Part shown: piece after piece, positions 1 through 8,600 of the stretch
Position numbering within the stretch: position 1 is the stretch's first letter
Layout: each line of letters starts with the position of its first letter
NCBI GenBank assembly: GCA_965243825.1
Contig: CBDEVT010000001.1
Coordinates: 1,984,001 to 2,048,000, forward strand
Origin: JAJCYX01 sp965243825
Lineage (GTDB): Bacteria > Chloroflexota > Dehalococcoidia > Lucifugimonadales > Lucifugimonadaceae
Length of the DNA: 64,000 bases
Direction of reading: 5' to 3'
Notes under the pieces: model-generated
Database searches by the model: none
What the model was told of the DNA's origin: nothing
The model's input: only the letters and a program-made list of their open reading frames with translations
Translations under genes and position numbers: made by a program

Positions 1-149
1 AGCTGGCTTCCCGCATGAGCAAGAACGGTGAGAGCGGCAAGATCGTGGTGATATTTGCCGACGGCGGCTGGAAGTACCTCTCAACGGGTATCTACAACCA
101 GGACTTCAAGTTCGATCAGAAGGAGATCGAAGGCAAGACCTGGTGGTAG
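1..149 (+). CDS. Cysteine synthase family protein, C-terminal fragment
   Basis: Only the last 48 codons are inside the window (reading frame begins at base 3, TAG at 147-149). The visible protein reads KIVVIFADGGWKYLSTGIY near its end, which matches the conserved C-terminal strand and 'R/KYLST' segment of PLP-dependent cysteine synthases (CysK/CysM), enzymes that make cysteine from O-acetylserine and sulfide. The tail ends in an unusual KTWW. No active-site residue is in the window, so CysK cannot be separated from CysM or a related beta-replacement enzyme. The next gene on the opposite strand ends 7 bases after its stop, so the two genes converge. Confidence 0.72.
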   Translation, partial: LASRMSKNGESGKIVVIFADGGWKYLSTGIYNQDFKFDQKEIEGKTWW

Positions 150-156
150 GGCGAGG

Positions 157-537
157 CTAATCCCAACTGTTCGCATCGTCCGGGAAGTCTTCGGACTGGA
201 TCGGCACGACACAGAATATGTGGCCCGATGGTGCCTTCATCACCCACCAGCGTTCGACGAACTCAACCCTGGTCGCTCCCAGTTGCTCAAGCCGACTGAC
301 CTCTGCATCCAGGTCGTCAGTCTCTATGTCCACGTGAATTCGCGACTCGCCGTCAATCTGCTGCACCATGGCGTCGACCGCGTTGTGGACCTTTCCGACT
401 CGGGCATACGGGTCGCTGGTCGAGATTGTCTTTCCTGCTTCGCCACCCAGAGCCGCTGTCCAGAAGTCCACGCCAGCCTGCGCATCTGCTGCCGGTGTAT
501 CGAACAGAATAACCTTGAGCCTGCTCTTGTGAGCCAT
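157..537 (-). CDS. VOC (glyoxalase/bleomycin-resistance fold) family protein
   Basis: A 126-residue protein with the vicinal-oxygen-chelate signature layout: an N-terminal strand (KVILFDTPAADAQAGVDFW), a central 'RIHVDIETDD' metal-ligand-type His strand, and a C-terminal 'WWVMKAPSGHIFCVVP' strand where G-H-x-F is the usual end motif. Single-module VOC proteins act on small hydrophobic or thiol-containing substrates; the substrate cannot be read here. Its ATG lies 2 bases beyond the stop of the enolase-superfamily gene upstream, so both are probably co-transcribed and may serve the same catabolic step. Another VOC protein of similar size lies at 37151-37549. Confidence 0.75.
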   Translation of the reverse strand: MAHKSRLKVILFDTPAADAQAGVDFWTAALGGEAGKTISTSDPYARVGKVHNAVDAMVQQIDGESRIHVDIETDDLDAEVSRLEQLGATRVEFVERWWVMKAPSGHIFCVVPIQSEDFPDDANSWD

Positions 538-539
538 GA

Positions 540-1742
540 TTACCTGCTACTCATGTAGCCAGGTCCACGACCCGGTTCCCAGACATGGGCTCTTGCTACC
601 TCTTCGTTGAGATTAACTCCCCACCCCGGCTCAGTCGGGACGTCGATGATCCCGTCGTTGATCTCCAATGCGCCGCCCGTTAATTCGTCTTTCCACGGAA
701 CGTCGTCGATGTCGATCTCCATGATGCGGACATTTGGCAACGTAGCGCACAGGTTCAGCGAGATCATCGTGGACAGGTGCGAGTAGTAGTTGTGCGGCGC
801 AATGTTCAGTTCATGGCTCTCCGCAGCGAGGGCCACATCACGAGAACGTGAGAAGCCGTTCCACGGAATGTCGACCTTGACCGTGTCCATCGCACGCGCC
901 TCGAAGTACGGCCGATAATCACGCAGCCCGAACAGGTTCTCGCCGGACGTAATCGGGACATTTGTTGAGTTCTTAACCTCAGCGAGCCCCTCTGGCTCAT
1001 ACATGTCAACTTCCACCCACATCATGTCGAATTGCTCAACCACGTCGCAGATCTGGCGGGCGGCGAGCGGCTTGAAGTTGAAGTTCAGGTCAAGAGCGAT
1101 CTCGACGTTAGGACCGGCACCATCTTTGAACGTGCCGATGTACTCCTCGATGTGACGCAGCAAGGCAGGGGTGATGTTCTGGTCAGTCGTGCCTGAGCCG
1201 CCACCGAATCCCGCGAAGTAGGTGTGGGCAGGGTCTCCCGGAAACACGATGTTGGTCTTCAAGGCATTGAAGCCCTTGTCACGGACCTCCTGGCCGAGCC
1301 GTCGCACATCACCCATTGACTTCAGAGGAGGAACGCCGATCAGTTCGTGACTGCGAGCGCGGGATGTGCCGCAGTGCGACCAGTACACCTGCTGTGAATC
1401 TCGAGTCGGCCCGCCAAAGAAGGCGTGAACAGGCATGCCCGCAGCCTTGCCCTTTATGTCCCACAGCGCAAGCTCGATGCCAGCAATAGCCTTCGATGCG
1501 ATGCCTCCGGGGCTCTGGCGCGCCAGTCGATACATGTCCCAGTAGCGCCGTTCGACAGGCAACGGATCCTGACCGATCAAAACCGGCTCGAAGTCGGTCA
1601 CCGCTCCGGTCACACCGTAAGGATTTCGACCGTCCGACATCTCGCCGTAGCCGGTTACTCCCTCGTCCGTGCGGACTGCGACGTACTGCCACGGCCGCCA
1701 GCCAGCGTCTACAACAAACGTTTCGATCTCTGTGATCTTCAT
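540..1742 (-). CDS. Enolase superfamily (mandelate racemase/sugar-acid dehydratase type) enzyme
   Basis: A 400-residue protein with the mandelate-racemase/muconate-lactonizing fold: an N-terminal capping domain (about 1-125) followed by a beta-barrel domain. Candidate metal ligands are Asp218 (IALDLN), Glu244 (WVEVD) and Glu268 (ITSGEN). Lys162 (LKTN) sits at the second-strand position. Asp291 (VKVDIPWNG) and His317 (APHNYYSHL) form the Asp-His dyad that marks mandelate-racemase-type and sugar-acid dehydratase members, as opposed to the Lys-Lys MLE type. Family members abstract a proton alpha to a carboxylate; racemase versus dehydratase activity is not decidable by eye. It forms a probable two-gene unit with the VOC gene downstream. 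Enolase-superfamily expansion is a known trait of SAR202 Chloroflexota; here it is a single copy. Confidence 0.82.
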   Translation of the reverse strand: MKITEIETFVVDAGWRPWQYVAVRTDEGVTGYGEMSDGRNPYGVTGAVTDFEPVLIGQDPLPVERRYWDMYRLARQSPGGIASKAIAGIELALWDIKGKAAGMPVHAFFGGPTRDSQQVYWSHCGTSRARSHELIGVPPLKSMGDVRRLGQEVRDKGFNALKTNIVFPGDPAHTYFAGFGGGSGTTDQNITPALLRHIEEYIGTFKDGAGPNVEIALDLNFNFKPLAARQICDVVEQFDMMWVEVDMYEPEGLAEVKNSTNVPITSGENLFGLRDYRPYFEARAMDTVKVDIPWNGFSRSRDVALAAESHELNIAPHNYYSHLSTMISLNLCATLPNVRIMEIDIDDVPWKDELTGGALEINDGIIDVPTEPGWGVNLNEEVARAHVWEPGRGPGYMSSR

Positions 1743-1847
1743 CGTGTTCTTCAGGGATGAATACCCTGCCGCTCTGTCTTGGATTGGTCGCCATTGTTCG
1801 CGCTGCGAGATGCTAACACGCCGAAGGAACGCAGTATCAACACCCAG

Positions 1848-2318
1848 TTAGCGTTCGATTTCGAAAGACTCTTCGGTGGGACCAGCACCGCTTTCGAGTA
1901 GTGATTTGAGCCTGGACGCATTCGCCTTCCACTGCTTATCAAGAATTCGAGACAGTATTGGGCCGACCGGACGCACGAGAGTTGGCCAGCTTGCTTCCAT
2001 GTTCATTGTCAGCCGGGTTGACTCCCCGTCAGCCTGCAATGAATAGGAAGCCTCCAGACGCATGAAGCCAGAGCGTGCCTCAACCTCATGCCAGGTCGGT
2101 TCGTCATGTCCAATAACTCGAAGATCAGTCTTCGCGGGGAGTCCCATCACTCTCATTCGATACTGGAATGTTGTCCCAATGCTAATGGGGCCGGGCGAGG
2201 TCTTCCGACCCTCAATCACACCAGTCACCCAGCGGGCGTCACTGCGGATATCCATCAGGAAAGCCCAGACATCGCTGATGGGACGCTGAATCTCGATTTC
2301 ATACGAGCGCGTCAGCAC
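1848..2318 (-). CDS. SRPBCC (START-like) ligand-binding family protein
   Basis: A 156-residue protein beginning with GTG. The N-terminus (SYEIEIQRPISDVWAFLMDI) is the typical first strand and helix of the polyketide-cyclase/SRPBCC fold, followed by a 'W..GV.E' strand, and the C-terminal half has the long helix that closes the hydrophobic cavity (RPVGPILSRILDKQWKANA). Such proteins bind lipids, aromatic ligands or quinones; nothing fixes the ligand. The start codon lies 8 bases after the stop of nadE, with GAGGTT as possible ribosome-binding sequence inside the end of nadE, so it is likely translated from the same mRNA. No functional tie to NAD synthesis is visible. Confidence 0.7.
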   Translation of the reverse strand: MLTRSYEIEIQRPISDVWAFLMDIRSDARWVTGVIEGRKTSPGPISIGTTFQYRMRVMGLPAKTDLRVIGHDEPTWHEVEARSGFMRLEASYSLQADGESTRLTMNMEASWPTLVRPVGPILSRILDKQWKANASRLKSLLESGAGPTEESFEIER

Positions 2319-2326
2319 GTTGGAAC

Positions 2327-4084
2327 TTAACCTCGGTAGCGATTGGCAATGGGTAGCCGGCGGTCTCTGCCGAATGCCAGCGACGTGATCTTCGGGCCGG
2401 GCGGTGCCTGCCTGCGCTTATATTCGTTGATGTCGATCAGGCGAGTTAAACGACGGACGGTCGCCTCATCTGCGCCTTCATCACCGAGGGCCAGCTCTTC
2501 AGCAATGATCTCATCGGACGACTTAAGGTCGACTACGTAGGCATCCAGTATCCGATCCAGAATCTCGTACGGCGGCAGGCTGTCCTCGTCCAGCTGGTCT
2601 GGCCGCAATTCGGCGCTCGGTGGCTTGTCTATCACCGACTGTGGAATCGGGCTGCCTGGTCCAGTCTCGTTGCGGTAGTTGCAGAGTTCGTAGACGAGAG
2701 TTTTAGGAACGTCTTTGATCACCGCGTATGCACCGGCCATGTCTCCATAGATCGTTGCGTACCCGGTGGCCATCTCAGACTTGTTGCCCGTCGTCAGCAC
2801 CAGCCAGTTGAACTTGTTTGCGATTGCCATCATCGCGGTGCCACGGACACGTGACTGTGTGTTCTCTTCGGCAACCCCCGGCTCGGTCCCGTCGAAGACT
2901 GGCTCAAGCATCTCCTCAAACCCCATGTGAGCAGGCTCGATTGGCAACCGCCAGAGCTGGATTCCGAGTCTTTCGGCCAGTTCGACCGCATCGCTAACAC
3001 TGCCTTCAGATGAATAGCGGGACGGCATGGCGACGCCGGTCACGTTTTCTGCGCCCAGCGCATCGACCGCTATGGCTGCCACTATGGTGGAGTCGATACC
3101 CCCAGAGAGGGCGATTGCGACTTTCTCGAAACCGGTCTTTCGGACATAGTCACGCGTTCCGGTCACAAGCGCGGCGTAGATTCGCTCGACGCGGCTCGGT
3201 TCGAACATCAGAGGTTCTGGCTGCGCTGATAGCGGCTTGCCTGGAGTATCGGCAACCTCGACTTCACGTACTCCGCCGATGCTTGAAAGTTCAGCGGGCG
3301 TGAATGTTATTCGGCCACTGGACTCCCGGACCCGTCTGACCTCATCCGTATCGAGGTCAACGGTGTAGATCGACTCCTCGAACGATGGGGCGAGCGAGAT
3401 CAACTCGCCGCTGGGCCCGGCAACGATGCTTCCGCCATCAAACACGATCTCATCCTGCCCGCCGATCTGGTTCACATAGACCGCATAGGTCTGGTTACGC
3501 TTTGCCAGGTCAGTGACGAGTTTCACCCGGCGTTCTGTCTTGTCTATCTCGAATGGTGACCCGTTGATGTTGACGATGACATCAGCGCCGCCGGTGGAAC
3601 TCTGCACTTCGCTTGGGCCTATGGTCTCCCAGATGTCTTCGCAAACGTTTACTCCAACGGTTGCACCGGCCAGACGAAACACGGGGCACATATCGCCGGG
3701 CGTGAAGTAACGACGCTCATCAAAGACGCCGTAGTTTGGCAGGTGGATTTTGTGGTAGACGTCGGCGACGCGCCCATCAGAGATGATGGCGCCGGCGTTG
3801 TAGAGGTTGCCCTGTTCATCGCGGTCAACGAACCCCACTACCGCAACAATGCCTCTGGTGCTGGCCGCCAGACGGTCCAGTTCCGCCCTGTTGCGGTCAA
3901 CAAAGCTGGGCCAGAGGACGAGGTCTTCAGGCGGATACCCGGTGATCGTGAGTTCAGGAGTGGCGACGAGATGCGCACCCATCTCCTTCGCCTGCTCGAT
4001 GGCACGCTCGACCGTCTTGCGGTTCCCTTCGAGGTCGCCGACCGTGGTGTTGATCTGGGCCAGAGCTACTCGAAGGACTGCCAT
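2327..4084 (-). CDS. nadE: Glutamine-dependent NAD+ synthase
   Basis: A 585-residue two-domain enzyme that amidates nicotinic acid adenine dinucleotide to NAD+ using ATP and glutamine. The N-terminal nitrilase/glutaminase domain (about 1-270) carries a Glu44 (ATPELTITGY), Lys112 (HKIHLPNYG), Cys148 (NVCEDIW) catalytic triad. The C-terminal synthetase domain (about 290-585) carries the ATP P-loop SGGIDS at 327-332 and the TTGNKSE segment. The length fits the bacterial glutamine-dependent class. It lies 42 bases after gltD in the same direction, downstream of glutamine synthetase and glutamate synthase, so its amide donor is made by the same transcription block. Confidence 0.95.
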   Translation of the reverse strand: MAVLRVALAQINTTVGDLEGNRKTVERAIEQAKEMGAHLVATPELTITGYPPEDLVLWPSFVDRNRAELDRLAASTRGIVAVVGFVDRDEQGNLYNAGAIISDGRVADVYHKIHLPNYGVFDERRYFTPGDMCPVFRLAGATVGVNVCEDIWETIGPSEVQSSTGGADVIVNINGSPFEIDKTERRVKLVTDLAKRNQTYAVYVNQIGGQDEIVFDGGSIVAGPSGELISLAPSFEESIYTVDLDTDEVRRVRESSGRITFTPAELSSIGGVREVEVADTPGKPLSAQPEPLMFEPSRVERIYAALVTGTRDYVRKTGFEKVAIALSGGIDSTIVAAIAVDALGAENVTGVAMPSRYSSEGSVSDAVELAERLGIQLWRLPIEPAHMGFEEMLEPVFDGTEPGVAEENTQSRVRGTAMMAIANKFNWLVLTTGNKSEMATGYATIYGDMAGAYAVIKDVPKTLVYELCNYRNETGPGSPIPQSVIDKPPSAELRPDQLDEDSLPPYEILDRILDAYVVDLKSSDEIIAEELALGDEGADEATVRRLTRLIDINEYKRRQAPPGPKITSLAFGRDRRLPIANRYRG

Positions 4085-4126
4085 CTTCGCATCCGTGCTA
4101 ATCGGTGGATCGTGATTCGTACATCA

Positions 4127-5611
4127 TCAGCGCTGCAAGGCCAGCGGAGGGCGGGCGTAGCCACGTACCGTTGGGAGGCTTGACTCGCCCATCAGAAACA
4201 GGTCTATGGCCCGCGCACAAGTGCGGCCACTGGCGATGGCGTGGACGATCAGTGACTGCCCGCGCTGCATGTCTCCGCAGGCGAAGACCTTCTTCACGTT
4301 GCTGTGCATCATCACGTCGGTCTTCACGTTGCCACGGGGGTCGTATTCGACTTTCAGGTCGTCGAGGAGACCGTCGTGCTGCGGGTGCAGGAAGCCCATG
4401 GCGAGTAGTACGAGATCAGCGTCTATGGAGAACTCGCTGCCGGGCACTTCGCGCATGTCAGGGCGACCGCCGTTTTCCGAGGGCACCCATTCGATCCGTA
4501 CGCAATCGATCCGAACGACGTTGCCGTTGCCATCGTCGACGAATTGCTTGGTGAGCACGTTGTAGTCGCGTTCGCCACCCTCTTCGTGGGCTGACGAAGT
4601 GCGGAAGACCATGGGCCACTGGGGCCATGGGTTGGTGGCGATTCGATGCTCAGGTGGCCTTGGCATGATCTCAATCTGGATTACGTTCTTTGCATCGTGA
4701 CGGTGGGAGGTGCCAAGACAGTCTGCACCGGTGTCGCCACCACCAATGATCACCACGTTCTTGCCTGCTGCGGTTATCGTCTCTTCCGGCGAGAACTCCT
4801 GGCCCTTGAGCCTGCGGTTCTGCTGCGTTAGGAAGTCCATGGCGAAATGGATGCCATTGAGCTCGCGGCCGGGGATCGGCAGGTCACGCGGAACGGTTGA
4901 TCCGCCGGCAAGGCAGACGGCGTCGAACTGTTCGAGCAGCTCTTCGTGTGTCACATCGACGCCGACGTTAGTCGAAGGCTTGAACACAACGCCTTCGGCA
5001 TCCATCTGCGCGATCCTGCGGTCTACAACGCTCTTTTCTAGCTTGAACTCGGGAATACCCAGGGCCAACAGACCACCGATGTGCTCATTGCGCTCAAATA
5101 CTGTCACCGAATGGCCAGCACGGTTTAGTTGCTGCGCTGCGGCCAACCCGGCAGGGCCTGAACCAACGACCGCGACGCTCTTGCCGGTGCGTGTTTCAGG
5201 CGGTTCGGGCTTGATCCAGCCTTCCTGCCATGCACGCTCGGAGATGGCCTTTTCAATCATCTCGATGGTCACTGCGTCGCTGTTTATCGCTAGCGTGCAT
5301 GCGCCCTCACATGGAGCAGGGCAGATGCGACCGGTGAATTCCGGGAAGTTGTTCGTGGCGTGAAGACGGTCTATGGCCTCGCGCCAGTCACCGTGGTAGA
5401 CGAGGTCGTTCCACTCTGGAATCAGGTTGCCTAGAGGGCACCCGCTGTTGCAGAAAGGCACGCCACAGTCCATGCAGCGGCTTGCCTGAGCCCTGGATTC
5501 TTGATCCGGCCAAGCCGAGTAGATTTCTTTCCAGTCTTCAACGCGTGTCGACGCGTCACGGCGTTTTGGCGTTATGCGGCCGAGCTCTTTGAATCCGGTG
5601 ATCTTACCCAC
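4127..5611 (-). CDS. gltD: Glutamate synthase (NADPH) small subunit
   Basis: The 494-residue product supplies electrons from NADPH to the GltB large subunit through FAD and iron-sulfur centres. The N-terminal region has two cysteine clusters (RCMDCGVPFCNSGCP and GRICPAPCEGAC) for [4Fe-4S] centres, then an FAD GxGxxG (VVGSGPAGLAAAQQL) and a second nucleotide-binding fold (VVIIGGGDTGADC). I chose the GTG at 5611. It gives the usual family start (VGKITGF.ELGR), has GAGGAGGA just upstream, and overlaps the gltB stop by 8 bases. The longer open frame to 5809 runs antisense-frame through gltB and has no similarity to the family. Translational coupling with gltB is likely. Confidence 0.94.
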   Translation of the reverse strand: MGKITGFKELGRITPKRRDASTRVEDWKEIYSAWPDQESRAQASRCMDCGVPFCNSGCPLGNLIPEWNDLVYHGDWREAIDRLHATNNFPEFTGRICPAPCEGACTLAINSDAVTIEMIEKAISERAWQEGWIKPEPPETRTGKSVAVVGSGPAGLAAAQQLNRAGHSVTVFERNEHIGGLLALGIPEFKLEKSVVDRRIAQMDAEGVVFKPSTNVGVDVTHEELLEQFDAVCLAGGSTVPRDLPIPGRELNGIHFAMDFLTQQNRRLKGQEFSPEETITAAGKNVVIIGGGDTGADCLGTSHRHDAKNVIQIEIMPRPPEHRIATNPWPQWPMVFRTSSAHEEGGERDYNVLTKQFVDDGNGNVVRIDCVRIEWVPSENGGRPDMREVPGSEFSIDADLVLLAMGFLHPQHDGLLDDLKVEYDPRGNVKTDVMMHSNVKKVFACGDMQRGQSLIVHAIASGRTCARAIDLFLMGESSLPTVRGYARPPLALQR

Positions 5612-8600
5612 GTGCGCCCACTTCCTCCTCGGCTGAGCCGATTTTGCTGTGGTTGCCGGAACCGTTCGAAGATACGCCATTCGCTTCTGCAAGGGCCTGT
5701 TCTCGCAGTACTCTGGCGTAGTCCTTCGGGAAGACCTTGCGGAACTTAACCAGCGAGTTGGGCCAGTCCTCGAGTATGGCCTTCGCAACAGTGCTTCCGG
5801 TGTAATCAAGGTGCTTCTCGATTAGACCTATGAGCTCTGTTTCGTCGCCTGAACCTGCTTCTACGTCGAGCAGGTCAGCAAGCTCAGGATTGAAACGGTC
5901 TTTGAACGTTCCGTCTGCGTCCCAGACGTAGGCGATCCCACCGCTCATACCGGCTCCGAAGTTTCGACCTGTTTCACCGAGAACAACGACGCGTCCACCG
6001 GTCATGTACTCACAGCCGTGGTCCCCGACACCTTCGATAACCGCATGGGCGTCGGAATTGCGGACGCAGAAGCGTTCGCCGCCCTTGCCGCGGATGAATG
6101 CCTCTCCGCCGGTCGCGCCGTAGAAGGCGACGTTGCCGATGATGATGTTGTCCTCAGGCACGTAACTTGAGCCTTCCGGCGGAACGACGACGATTCGACC
6201 ACCGGAAAGGCCTTTGCCAAGGTAGTCGTTGGCATCACCCTCAATCTTGAAAGTCACGCCGCTAACGGCAAAAGCCCCGAAGCTCTGGCCACCTGAGCCA
6301 TGCATGTTGAAGTTGATCGTCCCATCAGGAAGCCCGGCTTCACCGTACTTCTGGGCGATTTTGCCCGAGAGCATCGCACCAATCGTGCGATTACGGTTTT
6401 TTATATCGAGTGTCGCCTCTACCTTCTCCCCGTTTTCGATTGCCGGCCGGGCGATACGGATCAGTTCGTTGTCCAGTGCTACATCAAGTTCGTGGTCCTG
6501 GAGCGTGCACTGGTAAAGATGGTCACCGGGCAATCCTTTTGGCATGGCCAGCATGCGCGAAAGATCCAGCTTTTTCGCTTTCCAGTGGGTAACGTCTTCA
6601 CGCTGTTTGAGCATGTCCATGCGGCCGATCATGTCGTTGACCTTGCGGAAGCCAAGTTCAGCCATGATTTCGCGCACGCCCTCCGCCAACATCATGAAGT
6701 AATTGACAACGGCCTCTGGAGTCCCAGAGAAACGTGCCCGTAACTCCGGGTCCTGCGTCGCAACGCCTACCGAACAGGTATTGAGGTGGCATTTGCGTAG
6801 CATGATGCAGCCCATGGTGATTAGGCCTGCGGTTGCGACTCCCCACTCATCTGCACCGAGCAAGGCAGCGATCACGACATCCCGACTGGTCTTGATCTGA
6901 CCGTCCGTCTGCACGACGATACGATCACGAAGGCCGTTTTCGACAAGTACTTGCTGTGTCTCAGCGAGTCCCAGTTCCCACGGAATTCCACCGTGGCGAA
7001 TTGACGAGAGTGGGGATGCTCCAGTGCCTCCAGAGTCTCCGGAGATCAGGACAACGTCGGCTTTGCCCTTCGCCACGCCGGCAGCAATCACTCCGACACC
7101 TGCCACGGCCACCAGCTTCACATGAACACGCGAGTCTGGATTGACGTTCTTCAGGTCGTGAATAAGTTGCGCTAGGTCTTCAATCGAGTAGATGTCGTGA
7201 TGTGGCGGCGGTGAGATCAGCTCAACACCGCGCGTCGTCTTGCGTATGAACGCGATGTAATCAGAAACTTTCCAGCCAGGCAGCTCGCCTCCCTCACCAG
7301 GCTTTGCCCCTTGCGCCATCTTGATCTGCAGGTCAGTTGAGTTGACCAAATAGTTCGTGTTGACCCCGAATCGGCCCGAGGCCACCTGCTTCACAGCACT
7401 GATACGTCTGTCGCCATTCGAGTCTGGCGTATAACGCGCTGGATCTTCACCACCCTCGCCAGTGTTCGAGCGAGCACCGATGCGGTTCATGGCAATAGCG
7501 AGTGTCTCATGGGCTTCACGAGAGATAGAGCCCAGGGAGATAGCACCTGTCGCGAACCGTTTCACGATTTCGGTAGCTGGCTCGACCTCGTCAAGCGGGA
7601 CCGGTGTTCCGGTGTCGACAAGTTCGAGCATGTTACGAATCGTTATATGTTCGCTACCCTCATTGTTAGAGGCTTCCTCGAACTGCTTGAACACCGCTTT
7701 ATCGTTGCGAGTCGCAGCATCCTGCAAAAGCGCGATCGTGTCCGGGTTCCACATGTGACGCTCACCCGTACCGCGCCAGAGGTACAACCCACCGAGATCG
7801 AGCCTCAGGTTGGCCGGGATGTTCTCTTCTGGAAACGCGCTAGCGTGATTTGCAAGAACATCCGCTGCGATATCTTCAAGGTCCACTCCGCCAATCCGCG
7901 ACTCGGTCCACCTGAAGTACTCGTCAGTAACCTGTTCAGACAGGCCAAGTGCCTCGAAGACCTGGGCTCCGATGTAACCCTGCAATGTCGATATTCCCAT
8001 CTTCGACATCGTTTTCAGTACACCAGACTCGACCGCGTATCTGAAGTTCTGTTCAGATTTGTCCTGAGGTGGTAGCGGGCGCTCCGCAGTCGGCTGGGCC
8101 CTCATTCCGGCGATCGACTCAAATGCCAGATACGGGTTGATGGCGGAAGCACCGTAGCCAAACAGAGTTGCGAAGTGATGCACCTCGCGCGGTTCACCCG
8201 ACTCGACGATGATGTCTGCCTGTGTCCGCGTCTGCTCACGTATCAGGTGGTGGTGAACAGCACCCGTTGCAAGGAGAGACGGTACAAATGTCCGCTCCGA
8301 ATCTACTCCGCGGTCGGAAAGAATCAGGATGGTGTAGCCATCTTCGATAGCTTGCGACGACTCTTGCCTGATTCGCTCAATTGCCTTTCCAAGGCCAGCC
8401 GCGCCGTCCGAAACAGGGAACAGGGTCGAGATAGTTTTCGCCTTGACTCCCGGCTTGGTAGAGGACTTGATACGTGCAAGATCCTTGTTGAACATCAACG
8501 GATGATCGATGCGAAGGAGCTTTGCGTGCTCAGCGCTCTCATCAAACAGGTTCGGTCTGCGTCCAACCGGCACCGCCATCTGCGTAACCTGCTTCTCGCG

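Noticed and set aside
55..558. 167-codon plus-strand frame over the cysteine synthase end and the VOC gene
   Set aside because: Out of frame with the cysteine synthase fragment and antisense to the VOC gene; rich in Arg/Ser as chance frames are.
5612..5809. N-terminal lengthening of gltD by 66 codons
   Set aside because: The extra residues lie in another frame of gltB and do not match the family; the GTG at 5611 with GAGGAGGA is better.
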